The notes beneath the pieces are model-generated. The model made no database searches and was not told where the DNA came from. It worked only from the letters and a program-made list of their open reading frames with translations. Position numbers and translations under genes: made by a program. This document shows, one piece after another, positions 1 to 8,000 of a DNA stretch of 64,000 nt. Numbering within the stretch: position 1 is the stretch's first letter; each line of letters starts with the position of its first letter. Source of the DNA: Arthrobacter psychrolactophilus (GTDB lineage Bacteria; Actinomycetota; Actinomycetes; Actinomycetales; Micrococcaceae); contig NZ_QJVC01000005.1 of NCBI RefSeq assembly GCF_003219795.1, positions 62,001 to 126,000 of the forward strand, read 5' to 3'.

Positions 1-326
1 GGGTCGCCCTCGGGCAGGCCTGAGTCGGTAAAGCCCAGCCACTGCTGCTGGATACCGAGGATCTTTGCCGCGCGCGCCATTTCCAGACGACGGGCACCAC
101 CCATATCGCGCGCCGAATGCGGATCGCCCACCAGGGCCGGGTTTTGAATGTCACCACGCTCACCGCCGGTGCACGTCGCCACCATGACCTCGACGCCGGC
201 AGCAACATAGGAGGCCATCATGGCCGCACCCTTGCTCGCCTCGTCGTCGGGATGCGCATGGACCGCCAAAAGACGCAGCGGGGCAGCTGATGGGTGATCG
301 GTGACGTTCCGCTCATTGCTGTTCAC
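1..326 (-). CDS. mca: Mycothiol S-conjugate amidase Mca (N-terminal part)
   Basis: Partial gene running off the left edge; only the first 108 codons are present. The family hydrolyses the glucosaminyl amide bond of mycothiol S-conjugates, giving a mercapturic acid for export and GlcN-inositol, so it detoxifies electrophiles in the cytosol of mycothiol-making actinobacteria. Visible hallmarks of the LmbE/PIG-L zinc amidase fold are the metal-binding AHPDDE motif about 20 residues in and [10 protein letters not shown] near residue 50, followed by the [13 protein letters not shown] stretch typical of Mca. The GTG start at 326 is preceded by a GAAAG/AAG-rich stretch. It is divergent from the DUF4307/greA pair, as I recall for mycobacteria. 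MshB, the paralogous deacetylase, is the main alternative but fits the motifs less well. Confidence 0.9.
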   Translation of the reverse strand, partial: MNSNERNVTDHPSAAPLRLLAVHAHPDDEASKGAAMMASYVAAGVEVMVATCTGGERGDIQNPALVGDPHSARDMGGARRLEMARAAKILGIQQQWLGFTDSGLPEGD

Positions 327-480
327 GTGGGGCTTCTTTCAATTCTGATGGAACCTGGCTACTAAAAACCTCGGGGCAAAGCGGGTACCGAATGAGCGCT
401 AAACTTGTCGTAAGTCCAACGCCTTGTCACTGAGGCGGCCAGACCGTGGCAACCCCACGGAACAGACACAAGTGGATCCC

Positions 481-918
481 GTGACAAACTCTGATTCTTC
501 AGCACCTACCAGCCTAACCAATCGATACGGCGCACCCAAGCGAGCCGTGTCTAAAAAGACCCAAAAGATTCTCTTGATCGTGGCCGCAGTATTGTCACTT
601 TCATGGATTCTATGGGCTGTTGTTGGCGGAAACACTGGTGTATCCCAGAAAATTGTCAGCTACAACGTGGTTGATGACACATTCACCACAGTGGATCTGA
701 CCGTGAGCAAAGACCCCAAGGCAACTGCTGCCTGCGAGATCACGGCCTTGGATCAGTCCTACGCGGTGGTTGGCTGGAAGGTCATCACCGTGGGACCCAA
801 TAGCACCGAGGTCGGCTCGGAAAATGGCCGAACAACTCTGGTCCGTGGCGAGATGCGAACCGTAGCTGGCGCGGTCACCGGCCTGGTGGAAGACTGCTGG
901 ATCGTAGACCCGGCGTAA
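481..918 (+). CDS. DUF4307 domain membrane protein
   Basis: Small protein with one transmembrane helix (about residues 30-50, rich in I/L/V/W) followed by a roughly 90-residue extracytoplasmic domain ending in EDCWIVDPA; the cysteine pair (AACEI and EDCW) could form a disulfide. This matches the actinobacterial DUF4307 family, whose function is unknown. It lies between divergent mca and co-directional greA, the usual actinobacterial arrangement. The start is uncertain: the frame is open from ATG 424, with GTG at 472 and GTG at 481. I chose 481 because the family normally begins shortly before the NRYGxPKR segment, but 472 has a slightly better upstream purine stretch. Confidence 0.75.
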   Translation: MTNSDSSAPTSLTNRYGAPKRAVSKKTQKILLIVAAVLSLSWILWAVVGGNTGVSQKIVSYNVVDDTFTTVDLTVSKDPKATAACEITALDQSYAVVGWKVITVGPNSTEVGSENGRTTLVRGEMRTVAGAVTGLVEDCWIVDPA

Positions 919-1107
919 CACCGGACACAGCGATTCTTGGGTTTATCCGCCTTATTGACTAAACTGGGATCTATTACCATCTGCCCCGCTAGGTGAGACA
1001 TTGAGTTTCGGCGCGTGGTTTATGTAGCTTTTCGCTTACATACTCCCGCACTGTCAGTGGAGAACCTGCTGCGGGGCCTTTGCATTTGCACATTCAAGGA
1101 GAACTTC

Positions 1108-1602
1108 GTGGCTAGTACCAACAGCGCGCCCCCGTCTGCATGGCTGACTCAGGAAGCATACAACCGTCTGCAGGCTGAGCTCACCCAGATGTCCGGCCAG
1201 GGCCGGGCCGAGATCGTCGCTAAGATCGAGCAGGCTCGCCAAGAGGGCGACTTGAAGGAAAACGGCGGCTACCACGCTGCCAAGGACGAGCAGGGCAAGA
1301 TCGAGGCTCGCATCCGCCAGCTCAGCGAAATGCTGCGTTACGCCCGCGTTGGCGAGGCACCTGCCGATGACGGCATTGTCGAGCAGGGCATGGTTGTCGT
1401 GGCGACGATCGCCGGCGACGAGACCACCTTCCTCCTGGGCAGCCGCGAGGTTGGCGCCGGCGATCTGGAAGTTTACAGCGAGCGTTCCGCCTTGGGCGAG
1501 GCCATCATGGGCTCCAAGGTGGGCGACAAGCTCAGCTACCAGGCCCCCAACGGCCGAACGATCGAGGTCGTCATCATCTCGGCCAAGCCGTACGTTGGCT
1601 AG
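1108..1602 (+). CDS. greA: Transcription elongation factor GreA
   Basis: 164-residue GreA, which binds in the secondary channel of RNA polymerase and stimulates cleavage of backtracked transcripts. The N-terminal coiled-coil hairpin carries the acidic tip (EGDLKENGGYHAAKDE, about residues 46-61), and the C-terminal FKBP-like domain starts near residue 85 and ends AKPYVG. Start chosen at GTG 1108 because an AAGGAGA Shine-Dalgarno sits five bases upstream; the open frame extends back to 1015 but without a ribosome site. Full length for the family. A hairpin terminator follows directly, so this probably ends a DUF4307-greA unit, although the 190 bp gap before greA could hold its own promoter. 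Confidence 0.95.
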   Translation: MASTNSAPPSAWLTQEAYNRLQAELTQMSGQGRAEIVAKIEQARQEGDLKENGGYHAAKDEQGKIEARIRQLSEMLRYARVGEAPADDGIVEQGMVVVATIAGDETTFLLGSREVGAGDLEVYSERSALGEAIMGSKVGDKLSYQAPNGRTIEVVIISAKPYVG

Positions 1603-1624
1603 TCTGACGCCTTAGCGCAGCCGG

Positions 1625-1657
1625 AAGGCCGGGTTTCCCTCAGGGAGACCCGGCCTT
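1625..1657 (+). terminator. Rho-independent terminator after greA
   Basis: A near-perfect inverted repeat (left arm GGCCGGGTTTCCCT, right arm GGGAGACCCGGCC, very short loop) followed by a TTTCTCTTT tract, just 3' of greA. It lies between convergent greA and the surface-protein gene. The left arm begins with AA rather than a long A run, so it is stronger for greA than for the opposite strand. Confidence 0.85.
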
Positions 1658-1675
1658 TCTCTTTGCCAATTACGT

Positions 1676-3139
1676 TTAGTGGTCCCGAGAACGACGGCGG
1701 ATCCTGGCTACCACCACAGCGGCACCGAGCAGGATTAACAGTCCTCCAACGAGCAGAATTGGTGTTGCTCCCGTGGCTCCTGTCGCTGCCAGCGCCCGCG
1801 TGGTTCCGCTCGTGGGGACTGTGGATGGCCTGGTGGCGGCAGTTGTCTGGGTCTGCGTGGCCGGAGTTGTTGAGGTGGCCGTAGGACTCGAAGTAGTCGA
1901 AGGACTCGGGCTCGCGGAGGGCGTGACTCCGGGAACGGTTCCGGGGACGGTGACGCTGACCGCCGCGCCCCGCACCACGATTCCTGCGAAACTGGTCTGG
2001 ACGGGTGTCAGCGTGTGCGCACCTGGGGACAGCGCAGCGCCCACGACGGCGCAGCCAAAGATCCCCATCTCGTTGGCTACGGTTGAACAAATCGTGGTGC
2101 CGTGCTCGTCGACGATGGCTACGTCGGAACGCGCGCCCGCGGTTCCTTCGATGACCGGAAATTCAGCGACCACACCCCCCTGTGCCGGCCGCAGAATCGT
2201 GGGAGAGACCTCTACCGCAAAGGTGATCATTTTCCCCGCCACCGACCCCACACCATTAGCCGACACAGATGGAAATACTTCCAGACTACCCACCATGAGC
2301 GGCCTATCCATGAGGCAACTGAACGTGCCGTCCGCTTCTGCCTTGGTCGTGCACATCGGCAGGCCGCTGCGGCCTTGAACAATGCTGATGTCGGCGCCAG
2401 GATGTCCCGTACCGGAGAAGACCGGACGATCGCCGGTGATGGAGCCATCAGCCGGGCTCGTGATGACCGGCGCGGCGATGACCGTCCAGTTCATGGCCTC
2501 CCGCGTGACGACCCCACCGTCGGCGCCTGTCATCGACGGGCTCAGTGCCACAGCTCCGTGCGGAAGGGGGCGCTCCGGCATGCAGTTGAAATTTCCCCAT
2601 TCGTCACCCGTCGTGGTGCACACGGCTCGCCCATCCGCGGCCAGCATCTGAACCTGCACACCCGGCAAGGCCGTCCCGGAGAAGGACTGGCTACTCGAGA
2701 TCAGTGCACCTGCCTCCGGCCACGTGACTGCCGGGTAATACACCGTATAAATCCGCACGGTGTTACCGACTGTTGAGCCGTTGGCCGAGGTCGTGGTCAC
2801 CGTCAATGTTGGGTATCCGGCGGGAAGGAGCTGCGTGCCTGAACAGGAAAAGTAGCCCACGTCCGAGACAACCCCGGAGCACACCTCGAAACCGCTGCTA
2901 TCTGTGATCACGGCGGTGCTGTTCGGTTCACCGGTGCCATCAATAATCGGGATATCGTGGATGGTCGTACTGTCCATGGGATTTGTAATGACAGGGACCT
3001 GATCGGAGATTGCGGCGATTTCACCGACGGGCTCGGCGTTGGCCGGCAGGGCCGATAGCCCGAGCAAGCACAATAGCACCGCAGCGGTTCCACCGACGCT
3101 ACGCCTCAGGCGCCCCTCACGAATCACAAAAATGCTCAT
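1676..3139 (-). CDS. LAxTG-anchored surface protein with four Cys-paired Ig-like repeats
   Basis: Predicted wall-anchored protein of 487 residues. A signal peptide (charged VIREGRLRR, hydrophobic core, cleavage after PANA near residue 35) is followed by four repeats of about 87 residues resembling bacterial Ig-like domains. Each repeat ends with an invariant C-x11-C pair, the second cysteine in a G-x-F-x-C context (cysteines near 87/99, 174/186, 263/275 and 351/363). A Ser/Thr/Pro linker then precedes LAATG, a hydrophobic helix and RIRRRSRDH, the layout of a sortase substrate; LAxTG is associated with class E sortases in actinobacteria. No sortase is in the window. Start chosen at ATG 3139 (GGGGGA seven bases upstream); the frame is open back to 3205. 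Ligand unknown. Confidence 0.8.
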   Translation of the reverse strand: MSIFVIREGRLRRSVGGTAAVLLCLLGLSALPANAEPVGEIAAISDQVPVITNPMDSTTIHDIPIIDGTGEPNSTAVITDSSGFEVCSGVVSDVGYFSCSGTQLLPAGYPTLTVTTTSANGSTVGNTVRIYTVYYPAVTWPEAGALISSSQSFSGTALPGVQVQMLAADGRAVCTTTGDEWGNFNCMPERPLPHGAVALSPSMTGADGGVVTREAMNWTVIAAPVITSPADGSITGDRPVFSGTGHPGADISIVQGRSGLPMCTTKAEADGTFSCLMDRPLMVGSLEVFPSVSANGVGSVAGKMITFAVEVSPTILRPAQGGVVAEFPVIEGTAGARSDVAIVDEHGTTICSTVANEMGIFGCAVVGAALSPGAHTLTPVQTSFAGIVVRGAAVSVTVPGTVPGVTPSASPSPSTTSSPTATSTTPATQTQTTAATRPSTVPTSGTTRALAATGATGATPILLVGGLLILLGAAVVVARIRRRSRDH

Positions 3140-3310
3140 GACGGTGTCCCCCAAAGTTTGTATGACCAGTCCAGGATTCCGAGTGGAATGAAGAAGAGTA
3201 TCCACGAAAGCTCAAGAAAAGGAAACACTACTTCGGAATTGGGGATTCCGAAGCGTTGCGGGCGCTTCCGGAGAGGCCGGAGCCGCCGCCGGGGCTCAGT
3301 CCGTCAATCG

Positions 3311-3450
3311 ATTAAGCAGCTCCTGCGGGTGTGGACAGTGCCGCCCAATCTATTAAGCAGCTCCCGCGGGTGCGAGAGCTGAACACCCACCGAAGCTGCT
3401 TAAAAGAATTCCGGACCAACCCAACACCCGCAGGAGCTGCTTAAAAGAAT
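3311..3450. repeat. Nested inverted/direct repeat cluster in a 345 bp gene-free stretch
   Basis: The gap 3140-3484 holds no convincing gene. It contains four copies of a ~21 bp unit: TTAAGCAGCTCCTGCGGGTG at 3312-3331, a variant at 3353-3372, and two inverted copies at about 3384-3402 and 3424-3444. The outermost pair is perfectly complementary over 21 bases; the inner pair is imperfect. Transcribed, this would fold into two nested stems. It lies 3' of ilvA and 5' of the surface-protein gene, so it may stop ilvA transcripts, but there is no obvious T tract. A REP-like intergenic repeat is the alternative. Confidence 0.7.
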
Positions 3451-3484
3451 CCAGAAGCCGGCTAGCGGAGATCCGGAGCGGTGC

Positions 3485-4723
3485 TTAGTGCACCACGATG
3501 GGCTGGAAACCCTCGGAACGCAGTGCCGTCAGGACCTGTTCGCAGTGTTCGTGGCCCTTGGTCTCCAAGTTGACGGTGATGGAGACATCGCCCATGGAAA
3601 TCGAGCCGCCCACGCGGGTGTGATCGAGTCCGGTGACGTTGGCGTCGCTCTCGGCGATGATGCGCGAGATCGTGGCCAGCGAACCGGGGCGATCGTTGAG
3701 CATCATGCGCACGGTCATGAAACGGCCGGCCGCGGCGAGACCACGCTGGATGACCTTGAGCATGAGCATGGGGTCGATGTTGCCGCCCGAGAGGATGACC
3801 GCGGTGGTCCCCGGGTTTTCAATCTTGCCCTCCATAAGCGCCGCAACGCCCACTGCACCGGCGGGCTCAACGACCATCTTGGAGCGTTCCAGCAGGAAGA
3901 TCAGCGCGCGGGCCAGCGAGTCTTCACTGACCGTCACCACATCGTCCACCAGCTCACGGATGATCGAGAATGGCAGCTGCCCGGGACGGCCCACAGCAAT
4001 GCCGTCGGCCATGGTGGAGACCTTCTTCAGCGGCACCAGCGCATCGGCAGCCAGGGACGGAGGGTAAGCTGCGGCGTTTTCCGCCTGCACACCGATGACC
4101 CGGATCTCGCGGCCCAGCTCCTTGGCGCGCGCCTTGACGGCCACGGCCACACCGGCCAGCAAGCCACCGCCGCCAACGCCCATGATGATCGTGTCAACGT
4201 TAGGGATCTGCTCGAGGATCTCCAGGCCGATGGTGCCCTGACCCGCCACTACATCCACATTGTCGAAGGGGTGCACAAAGACGGCGCCGCTCTCGTTGGC
4301 GTAGCGCTCAGCCTCGGCGAGCGACTCGTCAACGTTGAAACCGTGCAGTACCACCTCGGCACCATGTCCGCGCGTGGCAGCCAGCTTCGGCAGGGCCACA
4401 CCAACGGGCATGTAGATCCGCGCCTTGATTCCCAGAGCCTTCGCGGCCACGGCCACGCCCTGCGCGTGGTTACCGGCCGACGCCGCGACCACACCGCGGG
4501 CGCGTTCTTCCGCACTGAGTCGCGCCATGCGCACGTATGCGCCACGCACCTTGAAGGAGCCCGCGCGCTGGAGGTTCTCGCACTTGAAGAACACCTCAGA
4601 GCCGGTCATGCGCCCCAGCGCGCGCGAACTCTCGATCGGCGTGAGCGCAATAATCTCCTGCAGCAGCTCCCGAGCCTGTTCAACATCTGCAAGGGTGACG
4701 GGGAGATCGCTGATTGCGTTCAC
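3485..4723 (-). CDS. ilvA: Threonine ammonia-lyase (threonine dehydratase)
   Basis: PLP enzyme of 412 residues that deaminates threonine to 2-oxobutanoate, the first step toward isoleucine. The PLP lysine lies in SFKVRGAY (about Lys58), the phosphate-binding glycine loop is VGGGGLLAG, and a single C-terminal ACT domain runs from about residue 338 (FMTVRMMLNDRPGSLATIS) to the end. One ACT domain and the length match the short class common in actinobacteria rather than the long two-ACT E. coli enzyme. Start set at GTG 4723, where homology begins; the frame is open to 4879, but that extension is proline/arginine rich and overlaps the next gene. The ribosome site (AAAGAGAT) is weak. Confidence 0.93.
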   Translation of the reverse strand: MNAISDLPVTLADVEQARELLQEIIALTPIESSRALGRMTGSEVFFKCENLQRAGSFKVRGAYVRMARLSAEERARGVVAASAGNHAQGVAVAAKALGIKARIYMPVGVALPKLAATRGHGAEVVLHGFNVDESLAEAERYANESGAVFVHPFDNVDVVAGQGTIGLEILEQIPNVDTIIMGVGGGGLLAGVAVAVKARAKELGREIRVIGVQAENAAAYPPSLAADALVPLKKVSTMADGIAVGRPGQLPFSIIRELVDDVVTVSEDSLARALIFLLERSKMVVEPAGAVGVAALMEGKIENPGTTAVILSGGNIDPMLMLKVIQRGLAAAGRFMTVRMMLNDRPGSLATISRIIAESDANVTGLDHTRVGGSISMGDVSITVNLETKGHEHCEQVLTALRSEGFQPIVVH

Positions 4724-4808
4724 GATACTTTTATCTCTTTCTCTACGGAACTGGAGTGGAGCAATAAAACTTGGTGGTGGGCCGGTCAGGCCGCGCCCGG
4801 ATGTCGCC

Positions 4809-6038
4809 TCAGGAGTGCGTCGGCTTTTCAAGTACGACGCCGGACCCGGCCGCTTCTGCAGCGCTGGCTTCGGCAGCACCAGGGTCGGTGACGGGGGCGC
4901 CGTCGGGAATCACCTGGGGTAGGCCATAAATATCTGGCAGATCGGGATCATGCTCCCAGCCGCGGGAGGCGATGTAACGGATGAAGGAATTGGCCACGGC
5001 CAACAGCGGAACAGCGAAGAGCGCACCAAGGATGCCAGCCACACCTGACCCGGCGGCCACGGCGAGGATCACGGCAACGGGATGCAAGGATACGGCCCGG
5101 CCCATGATGAAGGGCTGCAGCAGGTGACTCTCCAGCTGCTGGACGAGCAAGACGATACCGAGCATGATCAGCGCATTGACCCAGCCATTGGCAACGAGCG
5201 CCAGCAGCACAGCCACGGCACCTGTCACGAGGGCACCCACAACAGGGATGAATGAGCCAACGAAGACGAGGACGCTCAGGGGCAGCGCCAGCGGCACCTG
5301 AATAATCGCCGCACCGGCTCCAATACCTACCGCATCGACGGCGGCTACGAGAACCTGAACGCGGGCGTAATTTCCCAAGGAGGTCCAGCCACGACGTCCG
5401 GCCCCATCGACGGCAGGGCGGGCCTGACGTGGGAAGAACTTCACTAAGAAGGCCCAAATATCTTGGCCTTCCAGCAGGAAGAACAGCAGGATGAAAAGAG
5501 TCAGGAGCAGACCCACGGCGAAGTGGCTCACGCTGGTGCCCACACCCAGGGCACTAGAGAGTATGGCGTTGGTGTTGTTTTGGAGGGAGACGAGGGCTTC
5601 GTCGAGGAACTTACTAATCTCGTCGTTGCTCAGGCCAATGGGACCGCTCGTGAGCCAGTCTTGAATCTGAATCAAACCGGTAATGGCTTGCTGGCTCAGA
5701 TCCGAGAAGCCAACAATCAATTGGCGCCCCACGAGGAACAAGGCACCGATCACGGCGAGGACAAGTCCGCCTTCGGCAATTGCCACACTGAGGCCCTGCG
5801 GCACACCAACTTTTTTCATCCACCGGACCAAAGGTCGCAGCAAAGAGGCAATGATGGCGGCCAGCATGATCGGGATGAGCAGGATCGTAATCTTACTCAA
5901 CAACCAGATCAACATGGCTGAGACAACCAAGATTATGGCCACTCGCCAGGCCCAAGCGCCGGCAATGCGAACCCCACTGGGAACCCCGGTCGCCGCGTTC
6001 TGCGGATAGCTCTGTGATTCATGCTGTGCAGGCGTCAT
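4809..6038 (-). CDS. AI-2E family transporter (PerM-like)
   Basis: Integral membrane protein of 409 residues with about seven to eight hydrophobic segments in the AI-2E/PerM pattern: a pair of N-terminal helices (AIILVVSAMLIWLLSKITILLIP), a central soluble region, then closely spaced helices including the GSFIPVVGALVTGAVAVLLAL segment characteristic of the family. Members export small molecules or act as Na+/H+ antiporters; the substrate cannot be read from sequence. The C-terminus is Ala/Glu-rich and ends KPTHS. It is co-directional with ilvA downstream (86 bp gap), with no visible functional link. The ATG at 6038 has a GGGG run about 13 bases upstream. Confidence 0.88.
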   Translation of the reverse strand: MTPAQHESQSYPQNAATGVPSGVRIAGAWAWRVAIILVVSAMLIWLLSKITILLIPIMLAAIIASLLRPLVRWMKKVGVPQGLSVAIAEGGLVLAVIGALFLVGRQLIVGFSDLSQQAITGLIQIQDWLTSGPIGLSNDEISKFLDEALVSLQNNTNAILSSALGVGTSVSHFAVGLLLTLFILLFFLLEGQDIWAFLVKFFPRQARPAVDGAGRRGWTSLGNYARVQVLVAAVDAVGIGAGAAIIQVPLALPLSVLVFVGSFIPVVGALVTGAVAVLLALVANGWVNALIMLGIVLLVQQLESHLLQPFIMGRAVSLHPVAVILAVAAGSGVAGILGALFAVPLLAVANSFIRYIASRGWEHDPDLPDIYGLPQVIPDGAPVTDPGAAEASAAEAAGSGVVLEKPTHS

Positions 6039-6108
6039 GGATCAATAATTCCCCATCGCCCGCCGATACGCTAAATGACGTCCAAACTTCCGTGTCGCGT
6101 CGGCGATA

Positions 6109-7038
6109 TCAGAGGCTCGATTCGATGCCCCAGGACATGGTGAAGGACTCCCCAGCCGCGAGCCAGCGCAAGCCATCGCCGGTGTTAAAGGCATTGGCGG
6201 GTCCTGTCATCGGCTCCATGGCAACGGCCAAGGAGCGGCCGGGGAACGCCTGCGTGATGTAAACGTGCACATACTGCACGCTTCCGTCATGCCACAAACT
6301 CACGCTACGCCCGTCCGGAGCCGAAAGCGTGTGCCGGGCCACGCCGTCGTCCGTTATGAGATCTGTGAAGGCATGGTCCATGAGGGACTCCGGCAGCGCC
6401 TTACCCTCGCGCAGATCGAAGATCCCGGAGACGGGAACGGTGCCCGTGGGGATCATGCGGGCGTCAGCGGTCAGGTAGCGCTCGGCGTTGAGCTGGATCC
6501 GCAGCTCCTCCGCGGGCGTGGTACCCAGCGTGAAGTAAGGATGCGCACCCAGGACGAAGGGCGCGGTGCGGGTGGAGTCGTTGATGAGCGTCTGAGCCAC
6601 GCGGAGATCGCCGTTCTCGATCAGTTCGTACCGCACCTGATGCCGGGCCAGAAAGGGGTACCCGTGCTGCGGATGGATCACGGCCTCGAGGAGGACATGG
6701 GTGGGCGCGATCTCGAGGGCGTGATAACCCGTGTTGCGCAGGAGGCCATGGATGGCGTTCTGGAACGGGACCTCGGTGATGTCCAGCTGCTGCGGGGTAC
6801 CATCGAGCTGCCACAGGCCGCCGTCGATGCGGTTGGCGAACGGGGCCAAGGTGATGCCAGCGGCTCCGGGAGCGATCGAATCGAGCGGGTAACTCTCCAC
6901 GAGCTCCACGCCGCCCTTGTCATAGTGACGCAGGCCGGCCGCCAAGGAGGCAATAATGGCGGTGGCTCCCCCATTGCGCAAGGTGTACTGGGTGCCCGTG
7001 GCGGCGGGGAAATCGGCGGCGTCAGCTGAAGAAGTCAT
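6109..7038 (-). CDS. galM: Aldose 1-epimerase (mutarotase)
   Basis: 309-residue enzyme of the galactose mutarotase family, interconverting the alpha and beta anomers of aldoses. Conserved active-site segments are visible: NAIHG (about residue 95), GAHPYF (about 172) with the catalytic histidine, and EPMTGPANAFNTGDGL (about 280) with the catalytic glutamate. It is transcribed away from the deoR-galT-galK unit, sharing a 149 bp intergenic region, so co-regulation with galactose use is likely. It belongs to the YihR/Actinobacteria-type mutarotase branch by motif spacing; sugar specificity is inferred from context. Confidence 0.9.
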   Translation of the reverse strand: MTSSADAADFPAATGTQYTLRNGGATAIIASLAAGLRHYDKGGVELVESYPLDSIAPGAAGITLAPFANRIDGGLWQLDGTPQQLDITEVPFQNAIHGLLRNTGYHALEIAPTHVLLEAVIHPQHGYPFLARHQVRYELIENGDLRVAQTLINDSTRTAPFVLGAHPYFTLGTTPAEELRIQLNAERYLTADARMIPTGTVPVSGIFDLREGKALPESLMDHAFTDLITDDGVARHTLSAPDGRSVSLWHDGSVQYVHVYITQAFPGRSLAVAMEPMTGPANAFNTGDGLRWLAAGESFTMSWGIESSL

Positions 7039-7084
7039 GGCAAGAACACTACCGTCATATTTGAGCGGAAATGGTTGTTACTCG

Positions 7085-7140
7085 ACATTATTACTGACAT
7101 CAAGGCGAAGATAATGTAACATTTTGTTTGAAACTGTTCA
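7085..7140. promoter_or_regulatory. Candidate operator region between galM and deoR-galTK
   Basis: The divergent intergenic region holds an inverted ACATTAT (7085-7091) / ATAATGT (7111-7117) pair and, further on, TGTTTGAAACTGTTCA (7125-7140) with two TGTTYRA-like half sites. DeoR-family repressors generally bind repeated half sites in their own promoters, so these are the best candidates, but no consensus for this regulator is known to me. Confidence 0.35.
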
Positions 7141-7187
7141 GTTATTCTTTGTTCTTAGCTCGTCATCACGTCCATAGGAGTCCCACC

Positions 7188-8000
7188 ATGCTGGCACCGG
7201 AACGTCAGGCGCGCATCCTGAAGGAATTGCAGCTCCATGAGGCGGTGCGCGTCACCGAAATCGCCGCGGCCCTGAACGTCAGCGAGATGACGATTCGTCG
7301 AGATATTGAGGCGCTCGATCACAATGGACTGGCCCGCAAGATTCACGGTGGCGCCATGCGCTTGGCCCGGCTCAGCTCGCTGGAACCAGGTTTCTTACTC
7401 AATGTCGATAAGCAATTGGACGGCAAGTTGGCCATCGCAGAGGCTGCCCTGGCGCTGATCCATCCAGGCATGACGCTGGCTCTCACCGGCGGTACCACGA
7501 CCTATCAGCTCGCCGTACGTCTGGCCGAGCATCTGGATCGTCTGCCGCATTTGAGTGTTGTCACGAACTCACTCAAGGTGGCCGAGCTGCTTTACCGCCA
7601 GCAGGGCAGTTCCGATCTGAAGGTCATTGTGACCGGCGGCGAGCGCACCCCTTCCGAGGCGCTCGTGGGCCCCGTGGCACGCCTGGCCTTGAGCCATCTC
7701 AACACCGATCTTTGTTTCATGGGCGTTCACGGCCTGGACTCCAGCCGTGGCCTGACGAGCCCCAACTCTCTCGAGGCGGAGACCAATGCGGCCTTCATCG
7801 AGGCCACCTCCCGTCTGGTCATTCTGGCCGACAGCTCTAAATTCCAGCTCCGCTCCTTGGCCGCGATTGCACCGTTGAACGCCGTCGACACCATCATCAC
7901 CGACGCGTCACTCAGCCCGGCCACGGCCGAACTGTTCTCCTCCAAGGTCACCAACTTCATTACGGCCCCGGCCGCCACCTCAATCAGGAAGAGCTCATGA
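7188..8000 (+). CDS. DeoR family transcriptional regulator of galactose genes
   Basis: 270-residue DeoR/GlpR-type regulator. The N-terminal helix-turn-helix (residues 6-58, MLAPERQARILKEL then VTEIAAALNVSEMTIRRDI) is followed by a DeoRC sugar-phosphate sensor domain with the TGGTTTYQL and VTGGE segments. Start chosen at ATG 7188, seven bases after AGGAG; the frame is open from 7128. Its stop overlaps the galT start (ATGA), so it is translationally coupled to galT and galK. Such regulators usually repress the linked sugar operon and respond to a phosphorylated intermediate, here perhaps galactose 1-phosphate; the effector is inference. Confidence 0.9.
   Translation: MLAPERQARILKELQLHEAVRVTEIAAALNVSEMTIRRDIEALDHNGLARKIHGGAMRLARLSSLEPGFLLNVDKQLDGKLAIAEAALALIHPGMTLALTGGTTTYQLAVRLAEHLDRLPHLSVVTNSLKVAELLYRQQGSSDLKVIVTGGERTPSEALVGPVARLALSHLNTDLCFMGVHGLDSSRGLTSPNSLEAETNAAFIEATSRLVILADSSKFQLRSLAAIAPLNAVDTIITDASLSPATAELFSSKVTNFITAPAATSIRKSS

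Noticed and set aside
3488-4891. Long open frame on the plus strand opposite ilvA
   Set aside because: The ilvA strand shows clear family motifs; the antisense frame is His/Arg/Gly-rich and low-complexity, as expected from GC-rich codon bias.
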